A DNA stretch of 64,000 nucleotides from assembly GCA_914767715.1 (NCBI GenBank), contig OU612065.1:27218001-27282000 (forward strand), given 5' to 3'. Positions 1 through 21,861 of the stretch are shown here, piece by piece. The stretch is from Membranipora membranacea (lineage: Eukaryota; Bryozoa; Gymnolaemata; Cheilostomatida; Membraniporidae). Position numbers and translations under genes: made by a program. How positions within the stretch are numbered: the stretch's first letter is position 1; every line of letters begins with the position of its first letter. A model generated the notes under the pieces. It saw only the letters and a list, made by a program, of their open reading frames with translations, had not been told where the DNA came from and searched no databases.

Positions 1-698
1 TAACATATTAACATGGCGTGGTATAATATTTATGCTCATGTATGGTAGAAGGACATTAAATGGCTTATCGTGATTATGCAAAAATCCAACTCAAAACTGG
101 TGTCCAGATACGAGAGTTACTGCGTGTGTACAAAAATTATGAAGATGAGATATTACGAAAGCTTCACCGCAGTGAAGTTATGTGACACAGTATATATATG
201 CATATAGTGATAATACCTATTGTAATTCACTTTAATAAGGCATAATTAAAATCCAAGCGTTATTAAAGGATTAGCCGAGGACATCTTTCACTAATAGGGT
301 ATAATCTTCGAATAGCAATTAATACAGCAGCTGGATGTGATTATTTAATAAGGCTATCCATCAAAAACAAACAAACAAGTTGTGGTGCAAGCAAAAAATC
401 TGAAAATGTGAAAAAATAGTGTTGGATAACATTATACCAGATCTACCCAGCATATAAAGTGCGTAGTTGCCTCCCTTCAAAACCAACACGCTTTGCTTGG
501 ACAGGGAAGGTTGGAGGTATCCTGCTGTTTTTGCATTGAGACAACATTCTCAGAAAACGTTTTCCCATACTCAATTATCAATGGTGATGTGTGACTTTTT
601 GTGTGCTATTAGTTGTTTGCCTGTACGATTTGGTAATACTAGGAACTCAGATCAACAAATCTAACAAAACAAGCTTAACACAATTAAGTCTCCCTTAC

Positions 699-1390
699 CT
701 GCCCTTAGCTACACGAACCCATTCCTCGGCGGCCTTCAGCCTCTCCTCCATAGTCATAGATAGTCCCTCGCCTGTGGTTCCATTGGCTAAAATCAACCGG
801 TTTAGAATTATCGTGTCTATTTACCCTATCAGCTGGTATGAGCGATATATTCTACGGTGTAAATGTGCGCCAAGTGAAAGCAGAGAAAGAAAGTTAGAAG
901 GTACATAAGTTTGTGGTAAGTTCATGCTTTTTGACTATTCACCAACATTCAGATGTAGAGAAAGAATTAAATCTAAATGTTTTTAAACAGCAAATGTTAG
1001 AAACAAAGTGTCAGCTAAATTGTCCAAAGAGGGGTGGGGAAAAAATTTGATAATTCAGTACCACTTGGGGCTCAAGTGGTGGAGTTAATCTCTAAAAAGC
1101 TCATAATAAGCCAAAGATGCGACCCAAATGACAAAAATGTCACTGCTGGAATTACCGCAAAATCAGGATAGAATTGGATTATGGGTACACTTCTTGCTGT
1201 TAAACTAATCTGGTATAATTAGCTCATGAGAAAGGGATATATAGCAATAGGATTGGGTAACGGTACAACATTGCGATAAACAAAAATAATTTCCAGACAG
1301 ATGTATGTAGTATACTTACCAAAGACACAGGTGTTTTGATAGCTCACTATATGGTCAGCGTATTCTTCAAATTTCTCATAGTCGATTTCT
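699..1390 (-). CDS. NPL: N-acetylneuraminate lyase, two internal exons (partial)
   Basis: Enzyme that splits N-acetylneuraminate (sialic acid) into N-acetylmannosamine and pyruvate in the cytosol; it belongs to the DHDPS/NAL class I aldolase family. Two minus-strand exons are visible: 1320-1390 (encodes EIDYEKFEEYADHIV and on to CVF) and 699-786 (encodes NGTTGEGLSMTMEERLKAAE and on to EWVRVAKG). Each is flanked by AG acceptor and GTAAG donor on the minus strand, and the split codon between them (G + CC) keeps the frame. The GTTGEGLS block is the hallmark family signature near the N-terminus, and the spacing from EID to GTTGE matches animal NPL. The Schiff-base lysine and the rest of the barrel lie in exons beyond the left edge. 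The first coding exon (start methionine to the residues before EID) was not found upstream in the window. The gene is divergently oriented relative to the Osr gene. Family call is confident; gene completeness cannot be judged. Confidence 0.85.
787..1319 (-). other. NPL: NPL intron
   Basis: 533 bp between the two NPL exons, bounded on the minus strand by GTAAG and a TTTTAG acceptor. I see no other feature inside it. The stretch 1-698 is likewise expected to be the next NPL intron; no coding exon was recognised there. Confidence 0.7.
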
Positions 1391-4300
1391 CTGTAAAATT
1401 ACAAGATTACTGAATTAACAGCTCTTTGGATGATTATGTTATGGGTTATGTTCATTAAAGTGTAATTTAATTTTGTTTGTTAATTGGTAATTACAGGAAA
1501 CTGGAAGAGAACATTATTAAGAATATTAATAGTCTTATTGTGGATGGGAAAGCAGGGCGTGAGATTAATAATACAAGGACACCAACATTGTTAGATGACT
1601 GTCCAAGGAACCCCAAGGACACATCTTAGGTTGCAAAATAGGGTCAGTGTAATCCCAGGGTAACATTAAATTGATTAATTTTTTGCCACAATTTTATCCT
1701 CACTTCACATTAGAAGCTGCAGTTTGTACTGAACTGCATTTGTACTTGGGGAAAACTTGGAGAAAACCTGTAACTGTGCGCCTCTGCCAGATAATTTTCC
1801 CTTCCACAGATAAGGTAATGACTTCTGTGATCGTCGCTGATTGGAAATCTCATGAAATATGGCAATTAGCTTCGACAATCAGCAGCCCATTTTCTCTCTA
1901 AGCGAGTGAAAGGCCATTTCATATCTGAACATCACAGGCAGGTAATATTCTCGTAGATAAATGGAAGATAGCACAGAGGAAACATGAAAATTGCTTGTAA
2001 ATGTCACCACAGGGAAGAAATTAGGAGCTCATGGTTGGATGGGCTCATTAAATTTATCGATCGATATTAATCAAAAACGTCACAAAAATAATAATTTTGA
2101 AGAAACATTAGGCACTATGATAGTAGCATGCATAGATCCTGAATTTCACTCCTGTCTGTGTTTGATTGCTGTTGCAACTGATATGAGCCACCTAGGCAAC
2201 AAACGACACAAAAATTTGAGTACCCGTCTATGTGTAGATGTCTATGTACCATCACTGGGTGTCACCGCTGATGTCATTTCGGGGATTAGTGTGGATTTTT
2301 GTTTGTTCAGCCCATCAAGACATATTTAGTCCAGTACGGCCCGGCCGGTATGATAACTGTGGACACATTTTGTATGTGTGACGATTAAAGGCTCATCCAT
2401 GTGAAGCCGATTTCAAATTTAAACTGCTAAACAATGTGATGGGAAAACAGATTATTGCAATAATCCAAACTGTAGCCTTGGGTTCATTATAAATCTTGGA
2501 GGCATGTGCCAGTTGTTTGAGTGGGGTGAGAAAGCGCCCGACCTACCCATCTGTTTTAAAAGGAGTGCATGGTGCTGTGATGATCCCTTCTATTCTGAAA
2601 TCCTGAACCTGAAACACAACAAATTAATCTGTTATTATGATATTTCTAATCTGAATAACCAGCTACTTTACACTACCACAATAAGAGATAAGTGCTGCAC
2701 CGCCTATTTCACTCACACACACATCAGACATGATCACCTGTAATCTGTGTCATTAACCGCTAATCCACAGCATGGATTCTTCTCAGAACATGAGCAGGGG
2801 AGGTAACTCACCTAGATATCTTTTGTACATGTAGATATAAGTACAAATCACATTTATTTTTAGAATTACCTAGTAAATATTATGTAGTACGCATCCAAGT
2901 GGACAAGACGATTGCAACAAATTGCTTCTTGAATTGAGAATGTACAAACTCACTTTTGATGACATTTTGTATGATTCTGATGATGCTGCTGATATCTACA
3001 ATAAAAGTATGCTGATTTCATGTAACTTCACAGCTACTCTCAGCCTTCACTAACTTACTACTTTCAAATGGGAACTAGAAAATAGATAAGATTTGATAAT
3101 GTCACTGGGTTATAACATCAGTGTCATGGGTGTCATGTCATTATTCAATCTGAAGCATGGCCCGGACATGATCCAGGCCTAGCAGAGGTCATACCACAAT
3201 ATGCACAGAGAGCAAGGATACATCCTCACACTGTAATACTAACAATGGCTTGTATTTAGTATCTTTGATACTAAAGAATTTCAAGGTCATAAATGTTTAT
3301 AAATATCCCAAAAGTTAACCATAATGGGATTAAAATTTTAAAAAGAGCAGTCCATTACTTAGCACAACCACACTGCTCTGCGTAGCTTTGCACAGAAGAG
3401 TCTTTGGCTTATCATAGCACATTAAACTAATTTGAGAGCTTAAATATGAAGTGAAGCGCCACTGATCTAAAATGCAAAGACCACTTCCCACTTTAATTCT
3501 AATTTTCAGTCTTGTTCCATTCCACGATAGATAAGATCAGCATAATTTTTTCAAATAAACAGCTACCTATCTAGTCAACCGGAATGAATAATGAAAAACA
3601 GCAGCTTGAAATTAAAACTTTTTACACTTGACTTTTGCAAGTGCAATTAAAAGACAGAGGCTTCTAATCAATAAGGAGTCTCCATGTCAAGTGGCTCCGG
3701 GGTTTCATCAAAACTATCACAGAAAACCAGAGAGAACTAGTAGAGGGCAACTCCTAACCTGTCTCTGACTATCAGCTAGCCCTGGTTGCTTGAATGCATG
3801 CAGTGAAATTTTAGATCAGAGTCTTGAGACATAAGGGATTGAGCTTGTAAGAAAAAGTGCAATGTATCTGGAAATCTCTGCGTAATATTTCGTCTTATTT
3901 TTTGACTTTTTTCTTTATTTAAAAGAGAAAGAAAGATGATGACTCAATTTGCTTCAAAATAACTTCATAGCCTCTCTATCCAAGCAGGTCCACTCTGAGT
4001 TTTATTCTGCTCGAAGATTCAATAGGTATATATCACGCTTTGATTTTCAAATCTTGAGAGGAGAGAGGGCATTCCTTAATTTACATCTCTGGGGGTATCC
4101 AGTGCCGTACATTTAGCCTTCGTTATTCAGGGGGGTCTTTCAATTAGAAACAGCCAAAATCACAATTTGATCGCTCACTCCCTGAGTGAGTGATACCTGC
4201 TAGGCTCTCGCTTTCAGATCGCTCACTCACTTGATGGAACTATATACATTCTGAGTGAACGATTTGAGAGTGATTTTGTCTAATTGAAAGACCAAGTGAG

Positions 4301-7300
4301 TGATAATTTTGGAGCGATGCGATAGTGATAACTTGCTTTAGTAAAGGATGGCTCTTTCTAATTGAAAGACCCCCCTGTATAATTATATTTTGTTTGTTGC
4401 CTTATTAATCACAGTCTTGCCTATTTGTGCTACTATACCAGTTTAAAATTATCAAATGCAAGTTATCTCTTGGGGAACTCTCATTGTTGTGCCAACTGAT
4501 ATCGTTTTTCAGCAGTCATTAGTGCTTAGATCAAGAAGTAACAGGTTACCCCTTGCTTAGATCATCAAAATAAAATTGCAAAACTTGCTCCAGGAGATTT
4601 CCTCTATCAGAAAGGTGTCAGAGCTGACATTATTGCAGAGTGAACTATTACATTAGTAAGCCCTTATCAACATTTTAGTGACATTTAATTCAATGTGTGA
4701 CTAAACACACACAGGTGAGAAAACAGCCACCTTGTTAATTACCCTATCAAGATAAAGATGTTGCTATTTTAAGATATGTGAATGTACTTATTTTGCAATG
4801 ATTTCACCATCTTTTTCTACAACGGTAAATTATGCATAAATCTGTCTGGTTGGAGTTAATATGGGTCTTGAGATCTTTCACTTTCATTTAGTATGCTTTA
4901 TCCATACTTTTAATGTGTTGAAATACTAATTAATATCATTAAATGAAAGTGTTTCGATATTTAATATCAATCTTACCAGGTCTTTCAATCAAATTAAAAA
5001 CATCTTTAATATTTCACAAGGTCAGAAATTGTCATATTGCCAAAGATGAAAATTGAGTATAGATTGAGATGTGATTGACTTCAGACAATTGCTTCACCGC
5101 CTCAAACCAATAAAGCAACATGGGTAGCTCAGACAAAGATGCTAAATACAAATTACACTAAATACTAAGAGAGCAAATACTATATTTTATAGTCATTTGC
5201 TCGGATCAGCTAAAAATCTACCATCAGTTTACTGTGTGGGAGAACTTTCACACCCCAGAGAAGTTCCACAGATTTTACAACTTCCTTTGAAGTGACTAAA
5301 GTTGAGTAACGAATGAGAGTGATGGTATATGTATAATGTGTCACCGGGCAATTAACTGTGTGAGATTTATGTTTACATGCCTATGTAGCCAGGCATATTA
5401 TGAGTCTCACACTTGGGCACTGCGAACATCTCAAGACTTTTATTTCGCTGATAAGGGGTGTTAAACATGCCGACAGTGACCATGTCGATGACAGAATCAG
5501 CTTGTTGGGTGGTATGACTCATTGTTTGATTAGTGAGGATGTGCCATTACGCTGTTGTACCTCATCACACCCCACTGTACAGGTAAATTACCTGTCTTTA
5601 AAGCTGGACAAACAGGTCATTTACATTATCTCATCATGTACGTGAATGCTGACACCACACTTCAGCTAGGGGTAGGAGGGTGCTTCTAATCTGCTGCACT
5701 GATGCCACCTCATCGCCACCAGGCTGCTGGCTCCTTCCTCTCACTGCTCAAATACCTAAAACTTTGATATGCCGGGGGATGTCCTAGGTGGTGTGTGTGT
5801 GCGTATGAATTCATTAAATAAATTCTACCGGCTACAGGCTCCAAGCTGTGCATAAATCGCCAGAATTGGTTTTATTTATTCTGCATCCTAGTTTTTATCC
5901 CTCCTATCACAGGAGAAAGAATAGGGCTTGTCAGGGGCTCCACGATTATCCCTGAATAGAGGATCGGTTTCAAATTGTGGTCGGTGTTCAAACAAATACA
6001 GAGCACCAATTATGCAATTGACTCTAAACCATGTTTTGAAAATGATAAAAATGAAAATCACACCATTTCTAATCAAGATGGTATTTTGTGCCGCAATTAT
6101 TGTCTACACCAATCTACGCTACTCCTGAGTGCTGTTATGACCAATATGCTTCAAAAATGTGGACACCCATATTGTCAACCCTTAAATCACGAGTCATGGT
6201 CAACTAAGGCGCCTCAGTCTAAGGAGTTGAGGGTTTCAGTATTAATTGTTTTATTGGAGGTCTCCTCAACAGTTCTATTGATACAGCATTGATAGTGGGC
6301 AGTATAAACTTACTGGCACCAAAAGAGGAGCCTATAACAGGTTGCTAAGACGGAACGAGCTCTCTATAGAATGGCAAGAAATCAGCGGCAATTAAGCTCT
6401 GTAATTACTGAGTCTGGTTATCAAGATACACCAGACTCATGATACATATCCCGTGGGAAAGTAGCGGTTTTTGAAAATCTCTTGTTGAGTCATAAGAATT
6501 GATATCGTCGTCAAGCAATTCGTTGAGAAAATTTAAATATCTTCTTAAAATATTAAAATCATTGGTCTGCCTGGAGGGGTAAACTACCTACTGAATGTTT
6601 GTGCATTAATAAAAATGTAGAGTTTTTTTCAGACAATGGGTCTAGCTGGAAAGAGTGCTACAATTTGCCGTAGAACTGTATATTATTGAAAACAGCGTCA
6701 ACATCTTTCTTCTCGTTGCCTCCCACAGAGAAATTTGCATGGTGACAGAAATGCTAAGTATTACTATAGCGTAGAAGTGCATTGAGTACATTATTGAGTA
6801 GCAGCAGGTTTATATAAACACCGACTCTTAGTCAAGAATTACCTGACAATCGCACATGTACATCACAGCTAGTGAAAGACGTGAGGAGTATTTTTGAGTC
6901 GTGAAGCGCAGAAAAGAGAAGGAAAACGAATCACTATGTCTTATCTTTGACAGGGAGCGCTGCACGCAGTGGCAAGCAGAGATGACATCTTTATCAACTT
7001 TCAAAGTCACTCTCAAGATGTTACAAGTGCTAGTCGTTTAGTGCAATAACAAAACCAACCACTAAACATCGCTAGTGGTTCACAACTTACCAAAAAACAG
7101 GCAATTAGGGAGCAAGCATGACTCGAAAAGGCACCAAGCCTGTGTAGACACAAGACTTTGTTTATAAAATTGGTCGGATATGTTTTGTTTTGAAGATGGA
7201 CAACATTAGCTGATACATTTAATTAGTAGTCTAAAATTATCTCACTTCTAAACTGTCTAAACCACCATTGTCTAAAAATACTTGATGATAAACAGGAACG

Positions 7301-10300
7301 GTTTCACGTCTAACGACCATTAGATGATAAGGCTACATTCTGTTCCGGATCCACCGTGGCTCGCAGTCTATGCTGAAAAAGAATACTCATGATACAACGA
7401 GATTAAATAATTAATTCAACGATTAGAGCAGGAATATTTTTAACATGGCATAGGATTATCCAATTTATATTCTACTGTGTGTTTGGTGAATGTCATAAAT
7501 TAAGATCAAAACCAGGGCCTATCATAATTTTGAATTATAACTTTTCAGCTGAATCCGCATCCATGTTAATAAAACGAAGCCAATAAATCATATCTCTACA
7601 AGAACAGTAAGGATCTTATATATTTTCTGCACTTCAGAAATGTCTCAAAATTTGTTGCTCATCGGCAAGTGACAAATTTATATGAGTGGTTGACACCTCT
7701 TATTGGGATTTTGATGGCCCTCTGAAAGTCATTTGAATTTTCAATTGATCTTTCATTTATATCATTGGGTCCTGAGTTGTGCAACAGGGAGAGGGCAGGT
7801 CATTGCGGACAGTGGTCATCTAACCCGGCTTACGACCATATGTGCAGAGTTATGTATTCTGGTTGGGTTGACATTATGTCAGAAGAATCCCTAAAAATAC
7901 AGGCTTAACCCTGGGTTAAAACCTATCTAGCCAGATGGGGAATGTATCTGTAAAAAGGTATATTGCTACCAATATCAGCAATTTACAGTACGTTGTGGGA
8001 ATAGAAATGAAACGCACTGGGTTTGGGGTGTCATAATAATGCAAATTAACAATAAAATGACAGAGAATGTAATCCACACATATTCCATGGTTAGGTCAAT
8101 CTTATACTGCCATTATTTTTACGGCAGGATACATCAATATCCCAAACATGGAAGCGATATATGGCACACTTGCACTGTTTACAGCAGCTGGTGTTGGACA
8201 GGACAGGAATTGGACAGCGTTTTATCCAGCCAGAGCCATGATTCTAGCATGGGGACAAACCACAAGAATTGACATCAGCCAAAACATAACGAATCTCGAA
8301 TTTGACACTCGCCGATAGCTGTTGTAAATCCTGTTTTTATTTATGAGGAGCTATTTTTCTGACAGATGTGCAATTTTTACAATGTATACATTTTAATATG
8401 AAATAATTGTTGTATTTAATTTACTGACCAGAAGTGACAAAATATTGCCTTAACATGAAGCCATTTCCAGTCGATATAGAAGTTAATTCTCTGTCTTATT
8501 AGTCAAATTGTGGTCACCTATGACAGTTAATTACAAACTCTAGTAATGCAATCCAATTTTTAAGTGATTTATACAAAATAATGAAAAACTTTTGCTAGAT
8601 AAATCCATTATTTTGCCTGGCTATGTTTATTTTCAGCACACGCTTAATTAGGAAGAATTTCGAGCACCACCACGACCAGCCCATACAGATGTTTCAATGT
8701 TGTGACACTCATATTATTAAAAAGGGCATTCAATCTTTTTTTGAGAAGCTACCTGCAAACTAATAGCTAACCATAATACTGTATCAATCAGAAGCAGGTG
8801 TGCGTGCACAGTGTACAAGGACCGTATACCCCACTACATGCATACAATAAGACAACAGTATTTGGCAGAGTAAATGCCACTACGGAACTTCACACCTGTG
8901 CTGTGTAAATTTACCAAAACTTGTAATAGGCTGCTGTCAAGTGGACGTCCCTATGGTATTTTGGCCAACTAAGTTGGGTAAATAAAAACACTAGAATACT
9001 TTAAGTCATAGCTATCGAATTATCCACAGTCGGAGGTGTCAAATGCTTTGATTGAAACAATGTGATATACCAACACCTTCCTAACTTAATCATTTATTTA
9101 CAAAATATCTTCAATACTTGAGTTTTACAATTACAAGTAGCCACCGACCTGGTGGTGGCATTCAATGCAGGTGGTTGGTTGACAGGCTCATTTCAAAACA
9201 GCAGGTTTCTTAAATCAGTAGATATGGCAAAGAGCATTCTGATAACATATCCTAATACTCGCTCTTTTTGCCTTCCTTGTTCCAATGCGTTAAATTTTAT
9301 TCTGTAATAGAGATTAACGTCATAACCAGGGATTACTTTTCATCGGATTAAAGTGTTGTTTTCATTTATTGCATTTTTTTGTGTGCAGGAAATTAATCAG
9401 GAAGAATATCACCACTCATTTTATTATGTATGTATTATCATGCCGTAAGATATGCTTTCTGACGAACATAGGCCCAATGGCTGATGCACAGGAACGACTT
9501 TTTTTTGTAGAAGCCAGCAAACACACAGCTTTATTTTGAAGCTAATTATTGCACTGACATGTTTGTGAGTCAATTTTGGCCACAGATTTCAAACACCTTG
9601 TCATTGATGAGAGGTTTATAGATCGTGACTGAGTGTACCAAATATTGTGTCTCAGTAGGAGACTACAAGGTGACATCCAGAACCCAAAAAGGTGGATGCA
9701 AAATATTTTACCACTTTTCAAACAAGCTGTCAAAGTGTGACAAATGCAATAAGTTGTTGTTCTAGAAGTAAGCCGTTTGCTCTATATGAGGCTATAGCCT
9801 TTTAATTTTTGGGTCACAAATTGTGAAATATTTTTTGAGGCTTCTCGAGCATATTTTCCTGTGGTCAGAATTTTAGGATACATTAAGCAGAATTAATACA
9901 ACTACAATGATGTTGGTGAGTTAAAAATTCGCTGAGTCTTTTTTATACAACAATCTTGCCAAAAGTATGACCAAGGTGGTGATTGGCGGTCAACCAAGGA
10001 TTGCACTGGTTGCATATGATAATCCGATTGTCCAAAGATTGGCAAGCTTAGAACAGCAAAAGCGGAACAAAACACAAGTTTCAGCCCATCCAAATTTGTA
10101 ATGAAACAGAGTTAATGATTAATTATTGCAGCCCAAGTAACAGTTTGACTCGGTGATCCGGTTGTAAGCAGGCCAATCTGAACAGATCCTATTTATAGAA
10201 CAATTAACACCAGGTCGACTTGTTTGAATTCGATGACTGACTTAGGAAAACAGCGCTGTTACTTGGTGAGTCATAAGTGCCCTGATGAGCAGCCAGCAAT

Positions 10301-10305
10301 AAAAC
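1391..10305. other. Long non-coding interval between NPL and Osr
   Basis: About 8.9 kb of AT-rich sequence. No exon with coding character, splice sites and consistent frame was recognised on either strand, apart from the need for an NPL first exon that may lie here undetected. It contains one MITE (4128-4377). By position it is the candidate cis-regulatory domain of the Osr-type developmental gene, but no specific enhancer can be claimed from one sequence. Confidence 0.5.
4128..4377. mobile_element. MITE with 23-bp perfect terminal inverted repeats
   Basis: A 250-bp element bounded by perfect 23-bp terminal inverted repeats: left end starts CAGGGGGGTCTTTCAATTAG, right end is its exact reverse complement ending CCCCCCTG. 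After one mismatch the match continues for four more bases. It has no coding capacity. Inside are several smaller palindromes built on GATCGCTCACT / AGTGAGTGAT, and an internal extra copy of the terminal motif (TCTAATTGAAAGACC at about 4279-4293), suggesting a nested or rearranged element. Flanking bases do not give a clear target-site duplication, so the superfamily is not assigned. Confidence 0.85.
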
Positions 10306-10345
10306 TATAAAACGGCTCTTCATGTCCTCCGACGCCTAGTCATTC
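10306..10345 (+). promoter_or_regulatory. TATA-box core promoter of the Osr gene
   Basis: TATAAAA at 10306-10312 followed by an initiator-like TCATTCT at 10340-10346, with the putative +1 A at 10342. The spacing of about 36 bp is slightly longer than the usual 28-34. The first ATG downstream on this strand in the correct frame is the Osr start at 10429, giving a 5' UTR of about 90 nt. This is inference from motif and position. Confidence 0.5.
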
Positions 10346-10428
10346 TAACACCCACCATTGACAACGAACGCCGAAGCGCTGCAGTGTTTTTGCTCCCCAT
10401 CTAGTTGGCGAAAAGCCATCGACAAAAC

Positions 10429-18487
<8,059 letters not shown>

Positions 18488-18595
18488 AAAATTATTATAG
18501 TCAATGGGCCTGACAGGATTTAACATGAGGACAAACGGAAACCAGCAAATCCACTTATAGCATATAGCAACCCGAAATAGAACATTTTTACTAAG

Positions 18596-18601
18596 AATAA
18601 A
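18596..18601 (+). terminator. Candidate poly(A) signal of Osr
   Basis: AATAAA about 110 nt after the Osr stop codon, the first canonical signal downstream. Confidence 0.55.
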
Positions 18602-20200
18602 ATAATTATGACAGATCACCCATGATTTTGGCTCTACAGCCATTTCGTTGGTTTAGAGAAGATTAGCGGCTGGCCTTATGACCTTGTTTCACAGTTTTTA
18701 AGTAGTTTATTATGACTAAGACTAGCACAATTAATACATGAAACACTAAGCCGACATAGCTTCCGTGCATCATATTACGGGTGCTTCATTCATTTTTATC
18801 TTACGTAAATATGGACAAGCTGATATCTAGTGAGTAACAACTTGAAATGCGTTATTGTACTCAATGTTATGTCATTTAGAAGGTAATCAATCACTTTCGG
18901 TTCGTTTCAAGTTGTCTTTGATTTCATTTGTTTCTATTTTACCTGTTGTAGTACCATATTTTCAAGGGGGTAAATTTTGACGTAACAATGGCGTAACACC
19001 ATTCCTATACTCATCTCATGGCAATCAGGTCATACTTTCTCATACAATTTTCTTTGCATATTTCAGTTTTTATTTTCACTTCTTGCATCAAGGTGCTAAA
19101 ATTATGTACAAATGAAATTCTGCCTTTTAATTTATTGTTTATATATATACTACTTCATGCAACTGGTAACATACTCATTTCTGTTCATTTGTCATTATGA
19201 ATTGCTTTCTTTATTCTATATAATAGCAATCCTTCATTCTATTTGTGTCTATCTTTTAGGAAATAAATGTGTTGAGAATGAATAATATGATGTTCCTTTC
19301 TACGGCTGCTTTATCACAAAGAATCATTCTGGTATCATTATACCAAAGGAATAACCTGCTACTCCTTGATTGTACATATGTGTATATATACATATAGGAA
19401 AGTGCAACTACAAGACAAGGATCTTCAGTTCAGCTTTTGATATAAAAAACCAATGCATCTGCAGACAATGGTACAATATTGATTTGCTATAGCTATTACA
19501 ACTACCAGATCACCCATCTACCTCTACCCATCTATCTCATTCTCACCGATACACAATAAACAAGCTAAATAATGCTTAGACTTAGAGTTTAGAAATGTCT
19601 TTTGTGGGGGATTTATTAAGTAATGAACTTGATTTGATATCACTTCCCTGTAAGAGTGATCAGACGCAACCTAAGGATAATATAAGATTATCCTAGAAGT
19701 CATTTGCCCCTATTTTGAGGGGATAACTACCATGTCTGATGAGACCATGGTTTCGAATAGAAAACCTGTCTAAAGAACTATTTACTGAATGTTCTCTTCT
19801 AGAGTGGGTGGAAGCTTGCAGGAGGATGTTCTGAGTTCATTCACTGTGCGATCAAATTATAAAGCTGTTCCTGCTTGCAAGCATGTACCCCAACGTGTGA
19901 TTAAGCAGACATCTTGCAGTTGCCAAATAAGCATCCGGATGGGTTCTTAGCACAGGAAGCCCCTAAGCATGAACAACAAGCAGGCCGAATAACAGACAGA
20001 CCCACTAAAGCTTGTGATAGCCCAGTGGGATGATATCCCAGCGGCCTTGACCTCCCTCCCCCAGCCTAACCAGCCGAACAAAGGATAGATAGTAGACAAA
20101 GCACACGTCGCTTGCGATATCCATGGGTTACCTCTCTAATGTCGCACTAAATAGGTCGCCCGTCAGTCTGTACCCATCCCATCCCACCACATCATAACCC
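18602..20200. other. Non-coding interval between Osr and DNA2
   Basis: Contains possible remaining Osr 3' UTR and further AT-rich sequence, plus a small (TGTA)n tract shortly after the DNA2 5' exon candidate near 20360. No gene recognised. Confidence 0.5.
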
Positions 20201-20246
20201 ATGGATAATTCAGAGAACGTACATCATGAGCACCACCATGGACAAG
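20201..20246 (+). other. DNA2: Candidate DNA2 5' exon with alternative start and uORF
   Basis: A GTACCT donor at 20247 follows ATGAGCACCACCATGGACAA then G (20226-20246). Spliced to the acceptor at 21855 (TTTCCCAG), this reads in frame as MSTTMDKVV before the conserved-context ATG at 21862, so DNA2 may start nine residues earlier. An earlier ATG at 20201 would, in the same spliced mRNA, open a short frame (MDNSENVHHEHHHGQGRNG) that stops at a TGA overlapping the main start: an overlapping uORF. The splice pairing is inference; transcript data would settle it. Confidence 0.4.
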
Positions 20247-21861
20247 GTACCTTTCTCCAACTCATTTTCCCCTGATATGACTACCTTGAATACAAGTTGT
20301 ATACCAGGAGGAGGGGACAATCCCCAGTGTACATGATGACATTAATAAGTAGGCCTACATGTATGTATGTATGTATGCATCCCTCCCTGATGCCCTGATA
20401 TATTGCAGTTGAAGCTGGGAATTGAAGTAGTCTTCGATGCTAAATTAACTTGACTATGGAAGTGTTTAGTGCTCGACTTTGGTTGACTTGCCTACAAACA
20501 AGACTATTTTTTGCAAGTGGTATAACCAACTCCTTGGTATAACATTCATCTATCCAATGAACTCCAATGATCTATCTTACCAAGGAGTAAAAGACTCCTT
20601 GATCTTACCTTGATCAAGTTCTTATGTTTTTGTGCCCTCTGCATGTAAGTATAGCCTGTGATCATGCTTTATATTGATTACTAACTGAGGCTCGGTTTCA
20701 ACACACCCATCCAACTTACTACGTCTTAGGCAAAACAATCTGCTCTTTGCTGTTGAAAGTAATAATTGTCTAATAATGCGCGAACACAAGAATACTCTTG
20801 ACTGATTTTTTGAGTATTTTTTGTTTCTGTGAGTTTCTTACCCAGTGAACCAGGGATCTAACTGAAGGGACATCATAGCAGTTCCATAACAATGTGTGTT
20901 AAACAATAATAAATAGAATGGAAAATAGCAAAAGAGAATAACAAGGTAAGGCAATGAACTTTACTCAAGTCTTCCATAACTCATATTCTATCTGGCCTGT
21001 CTGTTGTGTTAGTAGATTTTACTTTGGTCAGTTTTACATACAATAACAATACATACGATGCAAATTTATCAACAAAATGATCAAGCGTACCATACAGCCA
21101 GCAGGGAGAATTCTCTCTGCTGCCAGTAGAACAAACTAAATTGATTGAGTCCCTGTATATGCTCATGCTTCTAGTTTAGAAGCTAGCTCCTTGTCACTGT
21201 GTTAGATCAATGAGGGAGTTCGTTGGTTAGATGGTACATCAATACAATATTATAACAATAATAATAACAATTGAATTGTAAGATCATGAATATGATCAGT
21301 CAGTAAATGATGTCTTTTTTGTTGTTAGCACTTTACTCCTTAACAGACTAACTAACAAAAGTGTAACTCGTTTGCTCTGGAGTTTTGACACTGACTCAAC
21401 TGTATTTGCCAGATTATGATCTTCAGCAGCAACATAGTTAACCCGCATAATCATCCCTATCTAGTAAAAACCTCATTTGTGGGTGATTCTATATCAAAAT
21501 CAGATGATGCATATCCACTCAATGACTAGGAATTGTACCTTGTTGTTGTGATTATGCTACCAAACGGGGTCCTCACGACCACAGGTCCACTCCAGATCTT
21601 GGTTCCCTGGCAATGTTTGATTGACCCCCCTCTCCTCTCTGATTTCTTGTAAATATATTAGGGGGCCAGTCAAATATTTTCTGAGACCCAGGTTATGCAG
21701 TTTACCTGTGACGTGGAACCTGTCATAACATGTAAAAGCAGTCGATAGCTGGCATTGGCCTAGGCACATGCTTGCACTTCCAAAACCATGAACTTCATCA
21801 CAAGTTTATTGAGAGAATCTAGTAATATTGATATAAATATATATTTATTTCCCAGGTCGTA

